Below, in pieces: positions 51,199 to 63,339 of a stretch of 64,000 nt of DNA. Under the pieces are notes generated by a model. It saw only the letters and a list, made by a program, of their open reading frames with translations. It was not told the origin of the DNA and made no database searches. Both the position numbers and the translations under genes were made by a program. The first letter of the stretch is position 1. Each line of letters starts with the position of its first letter. This stretch comes from Margaritifera margaritifera (lineage: Eukaryota > Mollusca > Bivalvia > Unionida > Margaritiferidae). The stretch lies in NCBI GenBank assembly GCA_029931535.1, contig JAQPZY010001164.1, positions 1,160,501 to 1,224,500 on the forward strand, read 5' to 3'.

Positions 51199-52766
51199 AT
51201 TTTGTTTTGATTAAGGAAGTATCATAAATACCACATTTAACTCATATTCATATTTAAGGGGTTTCAGTCACGTGGAATGCTCGGCGTTATTTAGTATCTT
51301 TTTATATACCTTTATTTTAACGAAGGTGGGAATATTTCGATGATCGCACACGTGCAGCAGTATGTCCTTAGATACAAGCGTCTGTCCGTGACAGAGTTCC
51401 CCATGGCTTCTCCTCTCAAACGCTTATGACATTTTTTAATCTTTGTAAACTAAATGAGGGGTTGGTGTAGGTAGGTTCAATTTCCGACCTTGATCTTAAC
51501 TATTTTCGTCTGTGATCAACATAATCTTTTCCTTACCCCTAGAAAAAAAATCCACAAAAGTCTGGTGACGGTAGGAGGAAACAATCTTAAGTTACCACGC
51601 TGAATCGAAAACTTATTAAAGTCACACGGACGGACGGATATGATCATCACGCCAACGCTTCGCCTTTTGCTAGGCATATATAAGACGCTGTGCACGTGTA
51701 CAGATTACACCCTCATCGTTCATATTCCAAGATTTTAAGTATTTGCCTTGAATGGTGTCAGAAGAGTATTGCGACGATCGTGGTTTATACACATGAATGT
51801 GCCTTGTGTTTCTTCATTTATAACACCCTTGCTAGATTCTAGGGTTACGTCTTCGCATGATTATGATGATGATGATGATAATGATAATAATACTAATACT
51901 AATAATAATAATAGTTTATTGTTGAGTCAATAAATAAAATATATTTTATTAGCCGCATCAAGTATTCCCATAAATGAAAACTCTTATTTATAGCCGTGGA
52001 AGCATTGTGAGTGGTAATCGTTTCCTTGGGCGTTGATTTCTTACGCCATCTGAAACAAACAACGTCTGCATTTTATTTTCTTCCTCTTGATTGTGGGGTG
52101 TATATTGGGTTTTGTTTATTAAATATTTTTAAAGAATCTGCTGTGCTCTAGTCCCTCCCCATCTGAGAGCTTGTAATACACAAATTGTTGAAACGCACCT
52201 ATTATCGTGTATTTGGAGCTTCAGTATTTGAACTATTAATCTCAACTTTGTCCTTTAACTGATTGTTTGTAGGACTAGAGAATTTTCCCCGTCTCCATTA
52301 ACTTGTATCTAACAATCTAATTGATGTGATTTTGAGTGCGACTCCATCTAGATTTGCTTTTTTAATTGTCCCCAAGGATCTTCTAAGGCTGCTATAATGT
52401 GGCGATACCTCTATTTTCTGAATTCCTCCAATATAGGCCTGTTATTTGCTTTCTTTGATGTCCTATTAGTTTCTGTTCGGTTGACAAGCTCCCTATCGTC
52501 CTTTGTCAGAACTGTATGCGCTTTTAACAGTGAGACATCCTCGTTTCGTGAATTGTGAATGCGTCTTGGTGATATTGACAAGATAGATCTACAGAGACAA
52601 TATAAAGAATATTCACTACAGATGCAATGTTTTAGCCTTTTAACATAAATATATTGTCACATATATAATTAAAACTACAAATTAATACATATGATGGTGG
52701 TTTTCAGCTTTGGCAGTTATTTTAGTAGGGAAAAATAGATTAAAATATATAACAATATAAGTTTGT
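49936..52766. other. No gene seen
   Basis: AT-rich with an (AT)n tract at 51107-51197 and a short (GAT)n/(AAT)n run at 51857-51915. The - strand at 52300-52560 has a coding-like run with many stops that I could not identify. Confidence 0.45.
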
Positions 52767-52947
52767 TTTCATGTTCAACTGCACCGCAACACGAGAAGGC
52801 TATGTCGTGCCAAAACAACTGGGGTAAAGTGCCTTGTCCATGGACGCATCTTGGTAGCTGACCCGGGCTGATCAGATGGTAGATTTTGAATCCGCAGCCG
52901 TATTGTCCCGAGTCTGGCACGCTCACCACTGAGCCACCGCGGCTCAT
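52767..52947 (-). repeat. tRNA-derived SINE
   Basis: On the - strand from 52947: CGCGGTGGCTCAGTGGTGAG (A box), then 45 bp later TGCGGATTCAAAATCTACC (B box), then a body with GGCACTTTACCCC that is frequent in invertebrate tRNA SINEs. Confidence 0.75.
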
Positions 52948-54769
52948 ATAAAATTATCAAATACGAAAATGTTAGATTCAATGAAATCGCAACATTGCGA
53001 AAAATTCACGTACCTAAAGGCAGAACAAATCGGTCTGAGTAGCATTAAACGGTTGAATAAAACAATTAATTGAAAGTCATAACTTTTAAAATTATGTGTT
53101 ATGTTATTCCACTTCAAGGCTTTATCGATGCTGTTTCTTTTTACCTTTGTATCCTCAACCTAAAGACGACAAACTATTGCCGCTAAAAACTAAATCAAAG
53201 ATGATATTGAAACATACTGGCTAACTAACTAACTTTTAATAACATAAAAAAAACCAAAAAATAAGTTTTTGTGAGGGTTTTGTGAAAGGTAAAAAGGTAA
53301 ATGCTTGCATCGCTGGGTACAAGGCCACACAATTACAAAACTAGTTCGATGACAAAATTTCATGAAAAATTATAGTTCCATCAAAAATCACATTATGGAA
53401 AATTCCATGTTAAATACATGGATTTCTTATTGTTCGTCGGATGGATTTACAAGGTTTCAAAATTAAACAAATTAATAAATAGTAAAAACTAAAAATACTT
53501 TCAAACTGGGAGGAAGACGCTTTTTTTTTACTAATTTTCAACTACTTAACAATATGTTAATACTTATAATTGAATTACTATAGTTTCTCTTTAGAAGTCC
53601 CAGCAATAATCATCATAAGGTCATGTATAAAAGCAAAATTCTCATAGACTAAAAAGCCCCAAGTTTGTAATTATATTTGTTCAAATCAAAATAAAATTTA
53701 AGATTGAAAATTACAATATTCACTGTTTGTTTCAAATGATAATCACTAAAATCTTTCTTACTTAATATTTATTTTCTTGCACTTTCTTTGATTTGCAAAC
53801 GCGGCCATATATTAAATATCTGGGAAGGTCTTTATAATTCACGTAAGAACACAATTTTAATTTGAGATTAGAGCAGATTTAAATGATATTGGCATGAATC
53901 TAAAAACTTAGCATTGCCATTTTAGCAAGAAAAGTAGGTCATTACGACAAGAACTTTCTCTGTATGGGTGATAATATAAGTGATAAATGTGAATGGACAC
54001 ATGAAATTGCATGACCATACACGAAACAGTGTGTAGGAACTGAGCTACACGAGATAATTAGTGTCTGGCGTACTTTGCTAAAGCAGCTATGATCGCTGTA
54101 TGTATCTAACTACAATGAGAGAGAGAGAGAGAGAGAGACAGAGAGACAGACAGAGACAGAGGGAGGGGATAGAGACAGAGACCGAGAGACAGAGAAAATT
54201 TATAACGTAAGCTTTCACTGTGTATTACATTGAATGACACCCACGATCCCATTACACAACAAATGACATTTTTTAGCTATTGCTCTAACATTAGCACATC
54301 TCGAGGTCTACCTGATATTTGTTCTTCAGATTACACATTGAGGCGTCATGTGACCATATTACTTGTAACCACGCTATATGTTTAGAGGAGAAACTCCTAC
54401 GTACGTCTAAGCTTGACCTACTTTAAATACGATTTTCGGTCTTGTTAATTTCATGATTTGTCGACATTTAGAATCAGATTTATGAAAATGTACTCCTTAA
54501 TGTGTTGACACAAATTTTACCTGCTAATATTATTAATTTTGAGCCGACCTTATAAAGTGTTGTGATGTATTGGCGCAGACACTATAAAATCCATGTCTGA
54601 GTGAAGAAGACAGTCCATGAAGCAAATACAATTAATCTATTTGAACCAATTACTTCTTAGTTTCCTTTTGGAGCATGCATTTTGCTTTAAAACTGTTTCT
54701 TTAGTAGTATAATGATGAGAGTTTGAGATTGTTATTACCGATCCAGGTCCGCGCCTTCTACAACCAATG
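52948..54769. other. No gene seen
   Basis: AT-rich, with a GA-rich simple repeat at 54116-54200. No gene recognised. Confidence 0.5.
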
Positions 54770-55160
54770 ACTTATTGTTTTTTCACTCGCGCGTGCAGCG
54801 TGATGGATTGCCCAGCGCATACAAACACGGATTCTGACTGTAAAGGCAGCGCTGTTGCGCGTGCGTGGGGTTCTTTGCGTCTAAACCCGCACGGTTTTTG
54901 AAACTTAACCCCGACGAAACTCCGCACGCACGCGCGCGCCCGGTTATGATACTGGTCTGCGCGTTCTACCCTAATCGTTTCCACCAGCAATCCGCATTAG
55001 ACCACTTTGCGCCCTTCCCCTCGAAAGCCGCACTACTGTAGCGATAAGCTATGTATGCAGCGCTTATTTTTAGAACAGCATTGTGCTGGCGTATATTTGA
55101 TATACGTGATAGCAATGTGTCTATAAATCTCAAAGAAATGCCAATCCGAGCGGAGACTGG
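54770..55160. other. GC-rich left end of the second Polinton relic
   Basis: Rich in CG, GCGCG and GCACGC motifs in contrast to the sequence to its left, with no gene. It may contain the left terminal repeat; the partner would be outside the window. Confidence 0.4.
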
Positions 55161-55545
55161 TTCCTTTTGTGTGAGAATATTATATTAGATAATTACAGCG
55201 AATATAATACACTGTCGAAAACACTGTCGTTTGACATATATAGTATTGTGAAAAAATTTGCATATGTCGCTGATGCCGGAATTAAATTGTCTGCGCAGTG
55301 GTGTGTTTGTGAAGTCACAGAAAATGTAAAATCGCCGTTTAGCCTGAAAGCGTGATATCGTTTTGTCAAAGAAACTCAAAAGGTGCTGTATGATTTTTCA
55401 AATACGTATCCGGAGTACGTTGATAAATTAATCAAGTTAGGGATCGCGTTGGAGCAAGCACGCCGAAAACTCGGTGTGGAATATAATAAGAAGTGTGAAA
55501 AATCATTGTATAATATTTTGCAAGAAACTTCAAGGCGTTGACGTT
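55161..55545 (+). pseudogene. Unidentified protein remnant
   Basis: Coding-like + strand run: the frame at 55167-55355 continues after a stop with VKETQKVLYDFSNTYPEYVD, then KLIKLGIALEQARRKLGVEY. Helical, no known motif. Likely one protein of the Polinton-like element. Confidence 0.35.
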
Positions 55546-55689
55546 AACTGAGTCACCGAGCAAAAAAATAGTGACATTAGCGAGGACAACGAGGACTGCA
55601 AAGACTTGACGACCACAAAGACAGTGACGACAGCGACTATCACCAAGGGCAAATCAATTAGAAAAATGCCTTGGTAATATAATATAACA

Positions 55690-56215
55690 ATGGTATCCAC
55701 ACTCACAAGCCTTCAGAGTCTATACGAACTGATGTACAACGCCGCAGAAACGAAGCAGCGCAGACAATGAGAAAAATTCACCGAAGCCATTTCCAAGTCC
55801 GTGAAGCACAAACCATAGCTGAAATATACAAGCACTCCAGGACCTTTGATGTTGCTGCATACAAACATACAAAGCCTGGCCGTGTTCGAAATGGTGGAAT
55901 ATTTAGTGGTGGGTCATTTGAGCTCATTTGGGCCGAGACCGACTAGATGGAAATTCTATCCAGGCTTGCAAGTGAATTTTACAACGATTCTGGTAAGAAC
56001 AAGCCTGTTTATTTGCAAAACCTTGATTTTCAATTTCGAATATCCATAAAACAAAACTATTGTACGTCGTTTTATGGACACCGTAAAATTTCAACCTATC
56101 TTCTGGATTATCCGCCTTTCCTCATTATCCATTTACCACCGTATGCACAGGACGAGATAAAAAAACCGCGACTGAAAAAAACAAGAAGTCCCAGAGTTTA
56201 AGTTGCACAAGCGCG
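55690..56215 (+). pseudogene. Unidentified protein remnant upstream of PolB
   Basis: Runs such as MVSTLTSLQSLYELMYNAA and, from 55947, EILSRLASEFYNDSGKNKPV, then LLDYPPFLIIHLPPYAQDE, broken by stops. It could be a separate gene or the far N-terminus of the polymerase gene. Confidence 0.35.
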
Positions 56216-56469
56216 TTGGTGATTTCGAAGATTACTGGGCAATCAAACCCACACACATACAAACCACGCAAAGATGACGTGAAGCTCATATGAACATTAC
56301 GGCAGGAGGCCGGGTCTGTGTTCAAGGTGAACAATGTTCTTGGTGCACACTTTACTATGCCGCACACTTCCTTAAGGAAAGGTTCCAACGACTGGATTAA
56401 AATCACATCCAGATGGTTTCACAGTGGTTAACTTGTGATTTTGAACTCCAGAGATGCTGAGCAGATTTG

Positions 56470-58475
56470 TTATGCTTTAAAAAGAGAGTGCTATCAAGAA
56501 TGAAATCGGCAAAGGTTTTGCAAAGATCTTCAAGAAATTTGATGATTACACCCGAGTAGGTTCAGTATGGACTCTTTCAACATGCACGGAAGTTCTTGTT
56601 AAGGTTTCCTCGAACAACCCTTTTCGAGGTGCCGAGTTATGTTCGAACACCAACATGCATTCCACCACGAGCATGGATAAACGTGAAAAACAACAACAAC
56701 CGGTGTTTCGAATGGGCGATTTTGTCCGTGATGCATCCTGCGTGGAATAATACAGATCAGCCCCGAAAATACAAACAACACAAGGGTGAACTCGAGTTTG
56801 GCAACATATAATTTCTCGTACAGGTTACTGACATTGGTAAATTTTAACGACTTAACTCTGATATCGCCGTAAATGTGTTTGCTTCGAACAGTGGCCTTCG
56901 ACCGATTCGACTATCCCCACACGCACAAAACAAACAACATTGCAGACGGTTTAGAATTGATCTGTTGCTGTTGGATTGGTCCTGAGGTGCGGCACCAGTA
57001 TGTGTGGATAAACGACTTTTCCCGAATAGATAACCGGCACAGCAAGCACCATGAGAGAAAGTTTCCGTGTCGACGTTGCATGCATGCATTTAGCATGTAA
57101 CGGTTATTCTACAATCATGACTTTTGCTGCGAGGTAGTCATCGAGAAGCCACAGCGTACGATCATGCCGGAACAAGATATGAATGTTTTGAAATTCATCA
57201 CAGTGCAACGAAAGATGAAAGTTCCATATGTCATTTACGCAGACTTTGTGTGCATGTACGTTCCCGTGGAAGACACCCCCTCAGTTCAGTCAAATGCAGC
57301 GCAAGTTGCTGAACAAGTCCCATGCAGGTTTTGCTACGCTGTAGTCAGATGAGACGGAGCGACTCAGCTGCCAATGCTGTACGGTGGCAAGGACTCAGTT
57401 GAGATGTTTATTAAATCGCTCGAGGATATAGTGGAATGGATTCAGCTACTACTTTCTTCGCTCGCCGAGTATCATCCGTGATGACATTCGTGAGTTTGCC
57501 GCGGCCACCCATTGCTGGATCTGCAGCAAATCTTTGCCGTCCACCGATGAAAAAGTGCGTGATCACTGCCACATCACTGGCGCGTACAGAGGAGCCGCAT
57601 ACAGTGCATGCAACCTGTAGCTGCGAATTTACCCATCACGATCATTCCGGTTGTGCTTCAAAACCTGCGTGGGTATGATGGACACTTGATTATGCAAGAA
57701 ATCGCAACGACATCGAACGCGGCGATAAGTGCTGTCCCCAACAACATGGAAAAATACATGTCTCGGCATGGTCAGCTGCAGTTCATTGACTCGCTTTAGT
57801 TGCTCAATTCCAGTCTGGACAAACTCACCAACAACCTTGCGCCGGAGACAAGAATCGTTTACAATCACTCGTCGATATGGTGGTGCTTCCCCCATTGAAC
57901 CTGGAAGGTTCAGCTTGATCACCCGCAAAGGAATCTACCCGTACAAAAGCATGAGCGACTAGGAGAAGTTTTCTGAAAATCGGTTTCCACCGATTGAGGC
58001 CTTTTATTCATCACTGTCCTGTGAAAGTATTTCCGCCGAGGACTACGAGCACAACGTCAGGTCGGCGTTTGTTTTGTCGAAATCTCGGTGACTACTACAA
58101 TCTGTACCAGAGCACGGATATGTTGCAGATCGTGGAAATCTTTGAGGCTTTCAGTGATCCCGAAGGACCATCCGTTATTCAGCAACGCCAACACGAAAGT
58201 AGTAGGGAAATTCAAAGACGAACACGCGGGCAAGCCCATCGAGGAGTTCGTGGAAGTGCGACATAAAATGTACTCGATTGTGGTTGGTTCCGGTAAAAAC
58301 ATAAAGAGTTCAAAGGAGTCTCACCCGTAGTTGTTGAAATGGATCTCCGGCTCGACGTGTACGTGGAGTGTTTTCGGCAACAACGTGAACTTGTGCAGGC
58401 GGCAAATCCTATTCGGTCGAAGAAACATCACATGGCCGTGTATCGTTGCACCAAGGTGATGGAGTTTACCTGATA
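56470..58475 (+). pseudogene. Polinton-type DNA polymerase B, broken and internally deleted
   Basis: Family B protein-primed-type replicative polymerase of the element. Pieces in order: KGFAKIFKKFDDYTRVGSVW (56500s), WINVKNNNNRCFEWAILSVM (56668), KFPCRRCMHAFS zinc-type pair (57060), VPYVIYADFVCMYV (57215; exonuclease I motif with its Glu replaced by Val). Then CWICSKSLPS, DHCHITGAYRGAAY (57513-57605), LRGYDGHLIMQEI, VPNNMEKYM (57660-57760) and TRKGIYPYKSMSD (57925). At about 58140 the text jumps from the region before the palm directly to PKDHPLFSNAN..VVGKFKDEH and PIEEFVEVRHKMYSI near the C-terminus, so the part expected to hold catalytic motifs A to C is absent. It ends at about 58475, tail to tail with the integrase. 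Confidence 0.85.
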
Positions 58476-58479
58476 GAAT

Positions 58480-59477
58480 AACCACTTACGAGTACGGGCA
58501 CCACGTGATCGCGCTCTGAAGACTTTCGCGATCGGTAGTTCCTGATTCGCGGGAATGACTTGTAATTCTTCTCGCACAATTGCTCTACGAGGAGGCTCTG
58601 CCTTCTGTGGCTTTACCGCTCGTTTATCCAATGGTGCCAAATGGTAGCGTCTTGGTTTTCCTGGAACATCAGTCAGGTCCGAGGTCGTAAATTCAACAAC
58701 GGACCAAACTGAGTCAGTAGCACGACGTTGTCCACCTTCCAGATCCCCCGGGGTATACAGGTACTGATCCAGATTGTCCTCGACCAAGTCTAACGCGGGT
58801 GGTTGCTGTGGCAAAGCACTTGGTGGAACGGTTACAGTTATTTGCCGAATTCCGTCAGCGGATTTCAACCCGGTTGCAATTGTAGTTTCGTTGTTCAACG
58901 TTGCTATGACCAAGCAAAGCCGCTTCACCCACGATCGAGACCTATCATGAATCAACAGTTCCTGTGCGTACTAGTGCCCGAATATTCGTTCCGCAAATGT
59001 GCAATTGACTCTTTTCACAATGGCCTGGTCGCAATGAATGTTGACATGTCCAAAACGAACCCGCATATGGTGTTTCGTCAACAACGCAGCAACAGCTCCG
59101 AGAAACTCTTTACCTGGATCCACATGCAGAAGTCGCAAAAATTGTTAACGGTTCACGTGCATAGATGCATTTGAATCTTTGGACGTCAAAATATCGTCTT
59201 TCTTGTACATGTTGGCAACATCTACAACGGTTAAATCATACTTATATGTACGCGCACATACACAATCATTTGAGAGAAACAAAAGATCAGACTGGTGAAC
59301 TTCTTTGGGCGTCCTCGCATCAAACCACACACGGGAATGTTTCCTTAGCGCGGGTAAATAAATCTGCCACATCACTTGTTTGGTCAGCTACGCTCTGGTG
59401 ACCCCGCTGGTAACTTTTGCCGCGCTCGCTGCTTCGCCCTTCCAGGAACCGCTAGGACTGTAGTATAACGCTGACAT
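58480..59477 (-). pseudogene. Polinton-type retrovirus-like integrase, broken
   Basis: RNase H-fold DDE integrase that inserts Polinton DNA. From the ATG at 59475-59477: SALYYSPSGSWKG, VMWQIYLPALRKH, PKEVHQSDLLFL, then KYDLTVVDVANMYKK with the first Asp, LLHVDPGKEFLGAV with the second Asp, and CDQAIVKRVNCTFAERIFGH, where the catalytic Glu expected in IVERFNR is Lys. The C-terminal part has YLYTPGDLEGGQRRATD and AIVREELQVIP, the usual SH3/chromo-like tail. In-frame stops fall near 59395, 59153 and 58968. It converges on the polymerase gene and starts 24 bp beyond the phospholipase gene's stop on the same strand. Confidence 0.87.
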
Positions 59478-59500
59478 GGTCCGCTCGGAAGCTATGTTTG

Positions 59501-59794
59501 TTATATCGAGGTTTTGCCTCCAAGTGTAATCTTAGCCTTCATGCCACCTTTGACAATCCATCTGGCGATTCTTTCCCCGATGGCCGGTCCAGCAATCGCG
59601 TTCAATTTATGGTTGAGATCCGCGTCGGTGCGTTGACTTGCACGAAGATCATTTGATGTTTTATAGAGATCATGTCGGTAACATGCATCATCGACGCGGT
59701 TGACAGGTTCTTCTCTGGGCTTTGGTAGGTTATAATGCAGTCGTATATCCAGCCGAGGTCCTGGCCCGCAATAATTGTGTCTAGGGATATGTTT
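59501..59794 (-). pseudogene. Parvovirus-type phospholipase A2 domain
   Basis: Secreted-PLA2-like fold used by parvoviral VP1 and found in some Polintons/adintoviruses for membrane passage. The - strand is open for 97 codons. HNYCGPGPRLD is the calcium-binding loop (YxGPG). VNRVDDACYRHDLYK carries the D..C..HD catalytic helix with His-Asp. RTDADLN follows, and the C-terminal part has GERIARWIVKGGMKAK. Calcium-loop and catalytic residues are all present. It is preceded by an in-frame stop, so the N-terminus is lost or frameshifted. Stop at 59501-59503, directly upstream of the integrase start. Confidence 0.8.
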
Positions 59795-60155
59795 TTAATC
59801 AAGATATTTACTCCACTGTATCCCGGTGAGTTTCGTCAACGCGGCAGAGATATCACCGCTGAGGTTTGTTTTAGACTATCCGCGTCAACGGCTTTGTTTC
59901 CGGTGGAACTGGAAGTTCCCACGAACGTGAACTTTTTTGCAACACCGGGCGCAAGATCCAGCGATTACGACTTGATCATTACGCGTCCGAACCCGAGTTA
60001 GATTTGCAGTACGTGTTTTTGTGCGGCATCGCACACAATATGAAAGCATGATAATAAGTATACAACAATTTACATTCAAAGTGTTATCGACGCGAAAGAG
60101 AAGCCGATTTCACCGTCATTTACTTCTCTGCGTTGTTGACGACCCGACCATTAAA
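59795..60155. other. Spacer between divergent gene remnants
   Basis: Lies between the leftward phospholipase/integrase pair and the rightward ATPase, so it probably held their promoters. An 88-codon + frame (59735-60001) overlaps the phospholipase remnant and has no recognised motif. Confidence 0.35.
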
Positions 60156-60650
60156 GCACAGCAACGTATTTCCGAATTCGGCTCGGGCTGATCATTGGCC
60201 CGGCCGAGTCCGGGAAAACACAGCTATTGCCGAATCTAATCATGCGATAGTTAACGTGGAGTTCTGTTGTACGCGGAAGATGATCCGTGTTGTGAAGTAC
60301 TCAGATATTTCACCGAAGCGCTTGAGTCGTCAAAGATATTTTAGTCGTCAGCCATCCAGTTCTTTTTCACGATCGATGAAGCCACTACCATCGATGATTT
60401 TGATCCGGACGCGAATAATCTTGTCGTGTATGACGATGTGATGCTTGGCCGGCAAGATAACCCCTCGAGAATATTTTCTCGGGGCCGGCACAAGAACGCA
60501 GACGTAATCTATGTAACACAACGATACGCACATGTGCCTCTTGTGATCCGCGACAACTGTAACATGTTGATGATATATCGAGGGGGTTGAGGCGCACGGC
60601 CTCGCAAACATTTATTGGACCTCGTGTTCCGTTGATCATTCGTGTAAATA
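60156..60650 (+). pseudogene. Polinton packaging ATPase (FtsK/HerA type), broken
   Basis: Motor ATPase that loads DNA into capsids. LGLIIGPAESGKTQLLPNLI contains Walker A (GPAESGKT). After a stop come FFTIDEATTIDDF, NLVVYDDVML (Walker B with DD) and QDNPSRIFSRGRHKNADVIY, then TQRYAHVPLVIRDNCNMLMI, the family's RGRHKN.DV.Y..Q.Y..VP..IRDN segment. About 160 codons versus 200 or more in intact homologues, with at least two stops. Confidence 0.82.
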
Positions 60651-61460
60651 GTTTGGAAATATGTTCGTGGAGGTCACCCGGGACCGGGTCCCATATAGTT
60701 TCATCACAACTGACTTGAGCGTTGGTGTGGGAAAGAATATCGTGCGGGTCTGGACACGAACGTGTAAAGCAACTCTAGGTCCTAAAATATGTAACAGAAA
60801 GAAAGTTAAACCAAATATGTAAGTAAAATCAATAAGCAATTTAAAGTGAAAATTCAGAAGACATTTACAGTTTGTGAGTTAAATTCCAAATAATCCTAAT
60901 TGTTCTAAATAGTCCAAAATAATATAATGCTCCGAATCAATTCCAATAGCCTTGAATGTCCCAATGTACCACAAAGATGTAATCCAGAATGTATTTAAAC
61001 CAGTCACATAGATCCCAAAATCATGTTTTAATCCAAAAGTCAATGAATACTTTAGTAATTCCAATTAATATTTTAAATAAATAATTCCTCTCAATTTATA
61101 TCGGATTTCGACAACACAACTCTAATTACTCAAATATATTCCATACAGACTGACCTTTAGAACAGGAATTCTACAACAGGAATGAAATTATTCACCAAAA
61201 TCTGTATATATACACACGCCTACATCACCTATGTCACATCAGAATATGAGGAATAATACTCGAAAAATTCTGACCAACCAACCTGACATAAGTCACAAAA
61301 GTCTAAGTGCAAAATGCCTATGAAAATACGGGCCTACATGACACATGTCACAACTTACAAGCATGGACAAAAGTTATGTATTTATTTTCAAATAACCATA
61401 CAACTTACAAGTATGGACAAAAGTTAAGTATGTAAACATGGTACAAAACACAATTTAACG
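60651..61460. other. No gene seen; AT-rich segment inside the Polinton relic
   Basis: Markedly more AT-rich than the sequence on both sides. It contains repeated AATTCCAA/AATCCAAA-type words (60870-61130) and two similar stretches with ACATGACACATGTCACAACTTACAAG and its neighbour near 61335-61430. It looks like a later insertion. Confidence 0.45.
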
Positions 61461-62020
61461 ACCACAATAAATGTATACAATGACACAATCCACCAGCGAT
61501 GTCATCGCAGACGGTGCTGACCGACGCGGCAAAGCTGCCTGCGAACAACTGGAACTTCTCAGTGATTACATAGCTCTTCGGGAACGAGTTAAATATTAGC
61601 TTCAGAAGCGACAAATGACAGGGGAAGACCTCACAGCCTGTTTGGAACAAACATTTTCACCGCTGATCAAACCCACACGCGAAACCGCTGAGGAGGTGAA
61701 GAAAGTCGCGAAAACCACCGCGCGATGATGGGAACAGAAGAAGAACCAGGTTCGATTGTCAGGACGGCCTTGCGAGCTGAGGATATCAAGACAGCCAGCG
61801 ACCATCAAAAGATTGCCTGACGCGATGGGGAAACTCCAAGAAGACCTAGATACAACCAGAGGCGATATCGAGGAAATCGGAGAGGAAGTTGGTGTGATTG
61901 CAAAAAGCAGTCGTGTTCTCGACAAACAACGTCTGAACGGCACTTGAGAATATTCCACAATCGCCATCATCCGTGTACGAATCAATGATGATAACACCGC
62001 GTCAATTATTCAATGAACAA
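61461..62020 (+). pseudogene. Unidentified helical protein remnant
   Basis: Frame pieces such as CLEQTFSPLIKPTRETAEEV (about 61630) and LQEDLDTTRGDIEEIGEEVG (61828-61890) predict coiled helices. Its position after the ATPase suggests a structural or accessory gene. No family recognised. Confidence 0.4.
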
Positions 62021-62099
62021 GGTCGCCAGGGGATTTAGGAAAATCCAGCACGTGCCGATCTTTTCAGAGAGCCCCCAAATGGAGCGCATTCGTGTTGAA

Positions 62100-63010
62100 A
62101 GCACCAGCGAAGTCAAATGATGCAGAGATCGATAAAATATGGACCAAGTGGGTATTCAGGGAGATTAGTGGATACAAACAAGCCTCTCGAGGGCCGTGGG
62201 CATTCTATATTAAAATACTTTATACATTTCGAGCTGGAAACTTTGAACGAAATGTTTGAAGATTTTATGATACAAGTACAGGCGAGAAACGATGTAACTC
62301 GTCCTCGCGAACTTGAACGCGAGCAGAATCGCGAACGCGAACCTGCACTTGAACCCTCACGTGAAAAAGAAATTAGCAGGTGATAACAACACAGTGAAAA
62401 CAACTCAGGCAAGAAAACCTCGGGCGAGAACATCTTGGAAACATTTGCGTCATCCAAGTACAGCCTTGACCCGAACCTGAACCCGATGAAACCACATGGC
62501 AAAAACCACCGGAAGGGAAAGGCCACGGTGGACCGTGTGAACAGCAATAGGTCTACGAATTTGTGGATCAACTGGAAATGCTTGTGGGGTCGATTCGCGC
62601 CGGCAATAACGCTCCAGAAGTCATCTAGCAAGCCATGTCGATTTGTCAGCGGTCGCTCACCGACCACATCATGGACTCGGAGACGTTTCGCGCGTTGTTG
62701 CCCGAACTCATTGAAGACATCAATGATGAATACAATACCGATGATGAGTTCTGATGCGCTTCCCATTCTTCGCGAAATCAACGCCGCAGCGTGCCGTTGC
62801 AAATATAACCCCGAGTGTCACTTCGATGATCACGATCTCTTGAAAGTAGCCGGAATTCGACGCGGGGATATCCCCCACACCCGATATCGCAGTGAATCTG
62901 CACACTACGATGTTGACATTACACAGTCGTCGCTGAGAACGGTTATTGTTTGGCCTGAAGATATTAATGAGATTGCAGAGCGCGAACGAATCTTACTTGA
63001 GGGACCTTGA
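62100..63010 (+). pseudogene. Unidentified protein remnants
   Basis: Frame 62117-62383 ends in an Arg/Glu-rich tail. The next has ICQRSLTDHIMDSETFRALL and ELIEDINDEYNTDDEF in one frame and ADDHDLLKVAG-like text then DVDITQSSLRTVIVWPEDI in another. Protein-like over 200 codons with one clear frameshift near 62760. Confidence 0.4.
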
Positions 63011-63337
63011 GAGTCCGGATACCATATCACGCTAGACATTGTCAGAATCACCACGACGATTCAGGTTAATCTAACCTTTGACGCCATCAGCGGCAGTTAC
63101 AGAGCCTCCGATTCTAGCATGGCCCGCAGGGTTACATATTGTTTGGGTTCTCCTCGAATGCTCCCCCGGGTGATTTACTGTCAATTACTCTCGCAGCGCC
63201 CGTGTATTTGCCATGCAACAATCCCCGACTCGTGCATATCTCGTTTTTACCTCGATGACCAGGACGGGCACACGTTAGATCTGCTCGGGGAGACGCTGAC
63301 AATACAACTGTACGTTAGCGATCGATCTGATATTTAA
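63011..63337 (+). pseudogene. Minor capsid-like beta-rich protein C-terminus
   Basis: VRITTTIQVNLTFDAI, then near the stop FYLDDQDGHTLDLLGETLTI and QLYVSDRSDI. The DQDG..LDL.GE..TI.L pattern resembles the last strand pair of minor capsid proteins that precede pX and capsid genes in Polinton-like elements. Position and pattern only. Confidence 0.38.
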
Positions 63338-63339
63338 TA

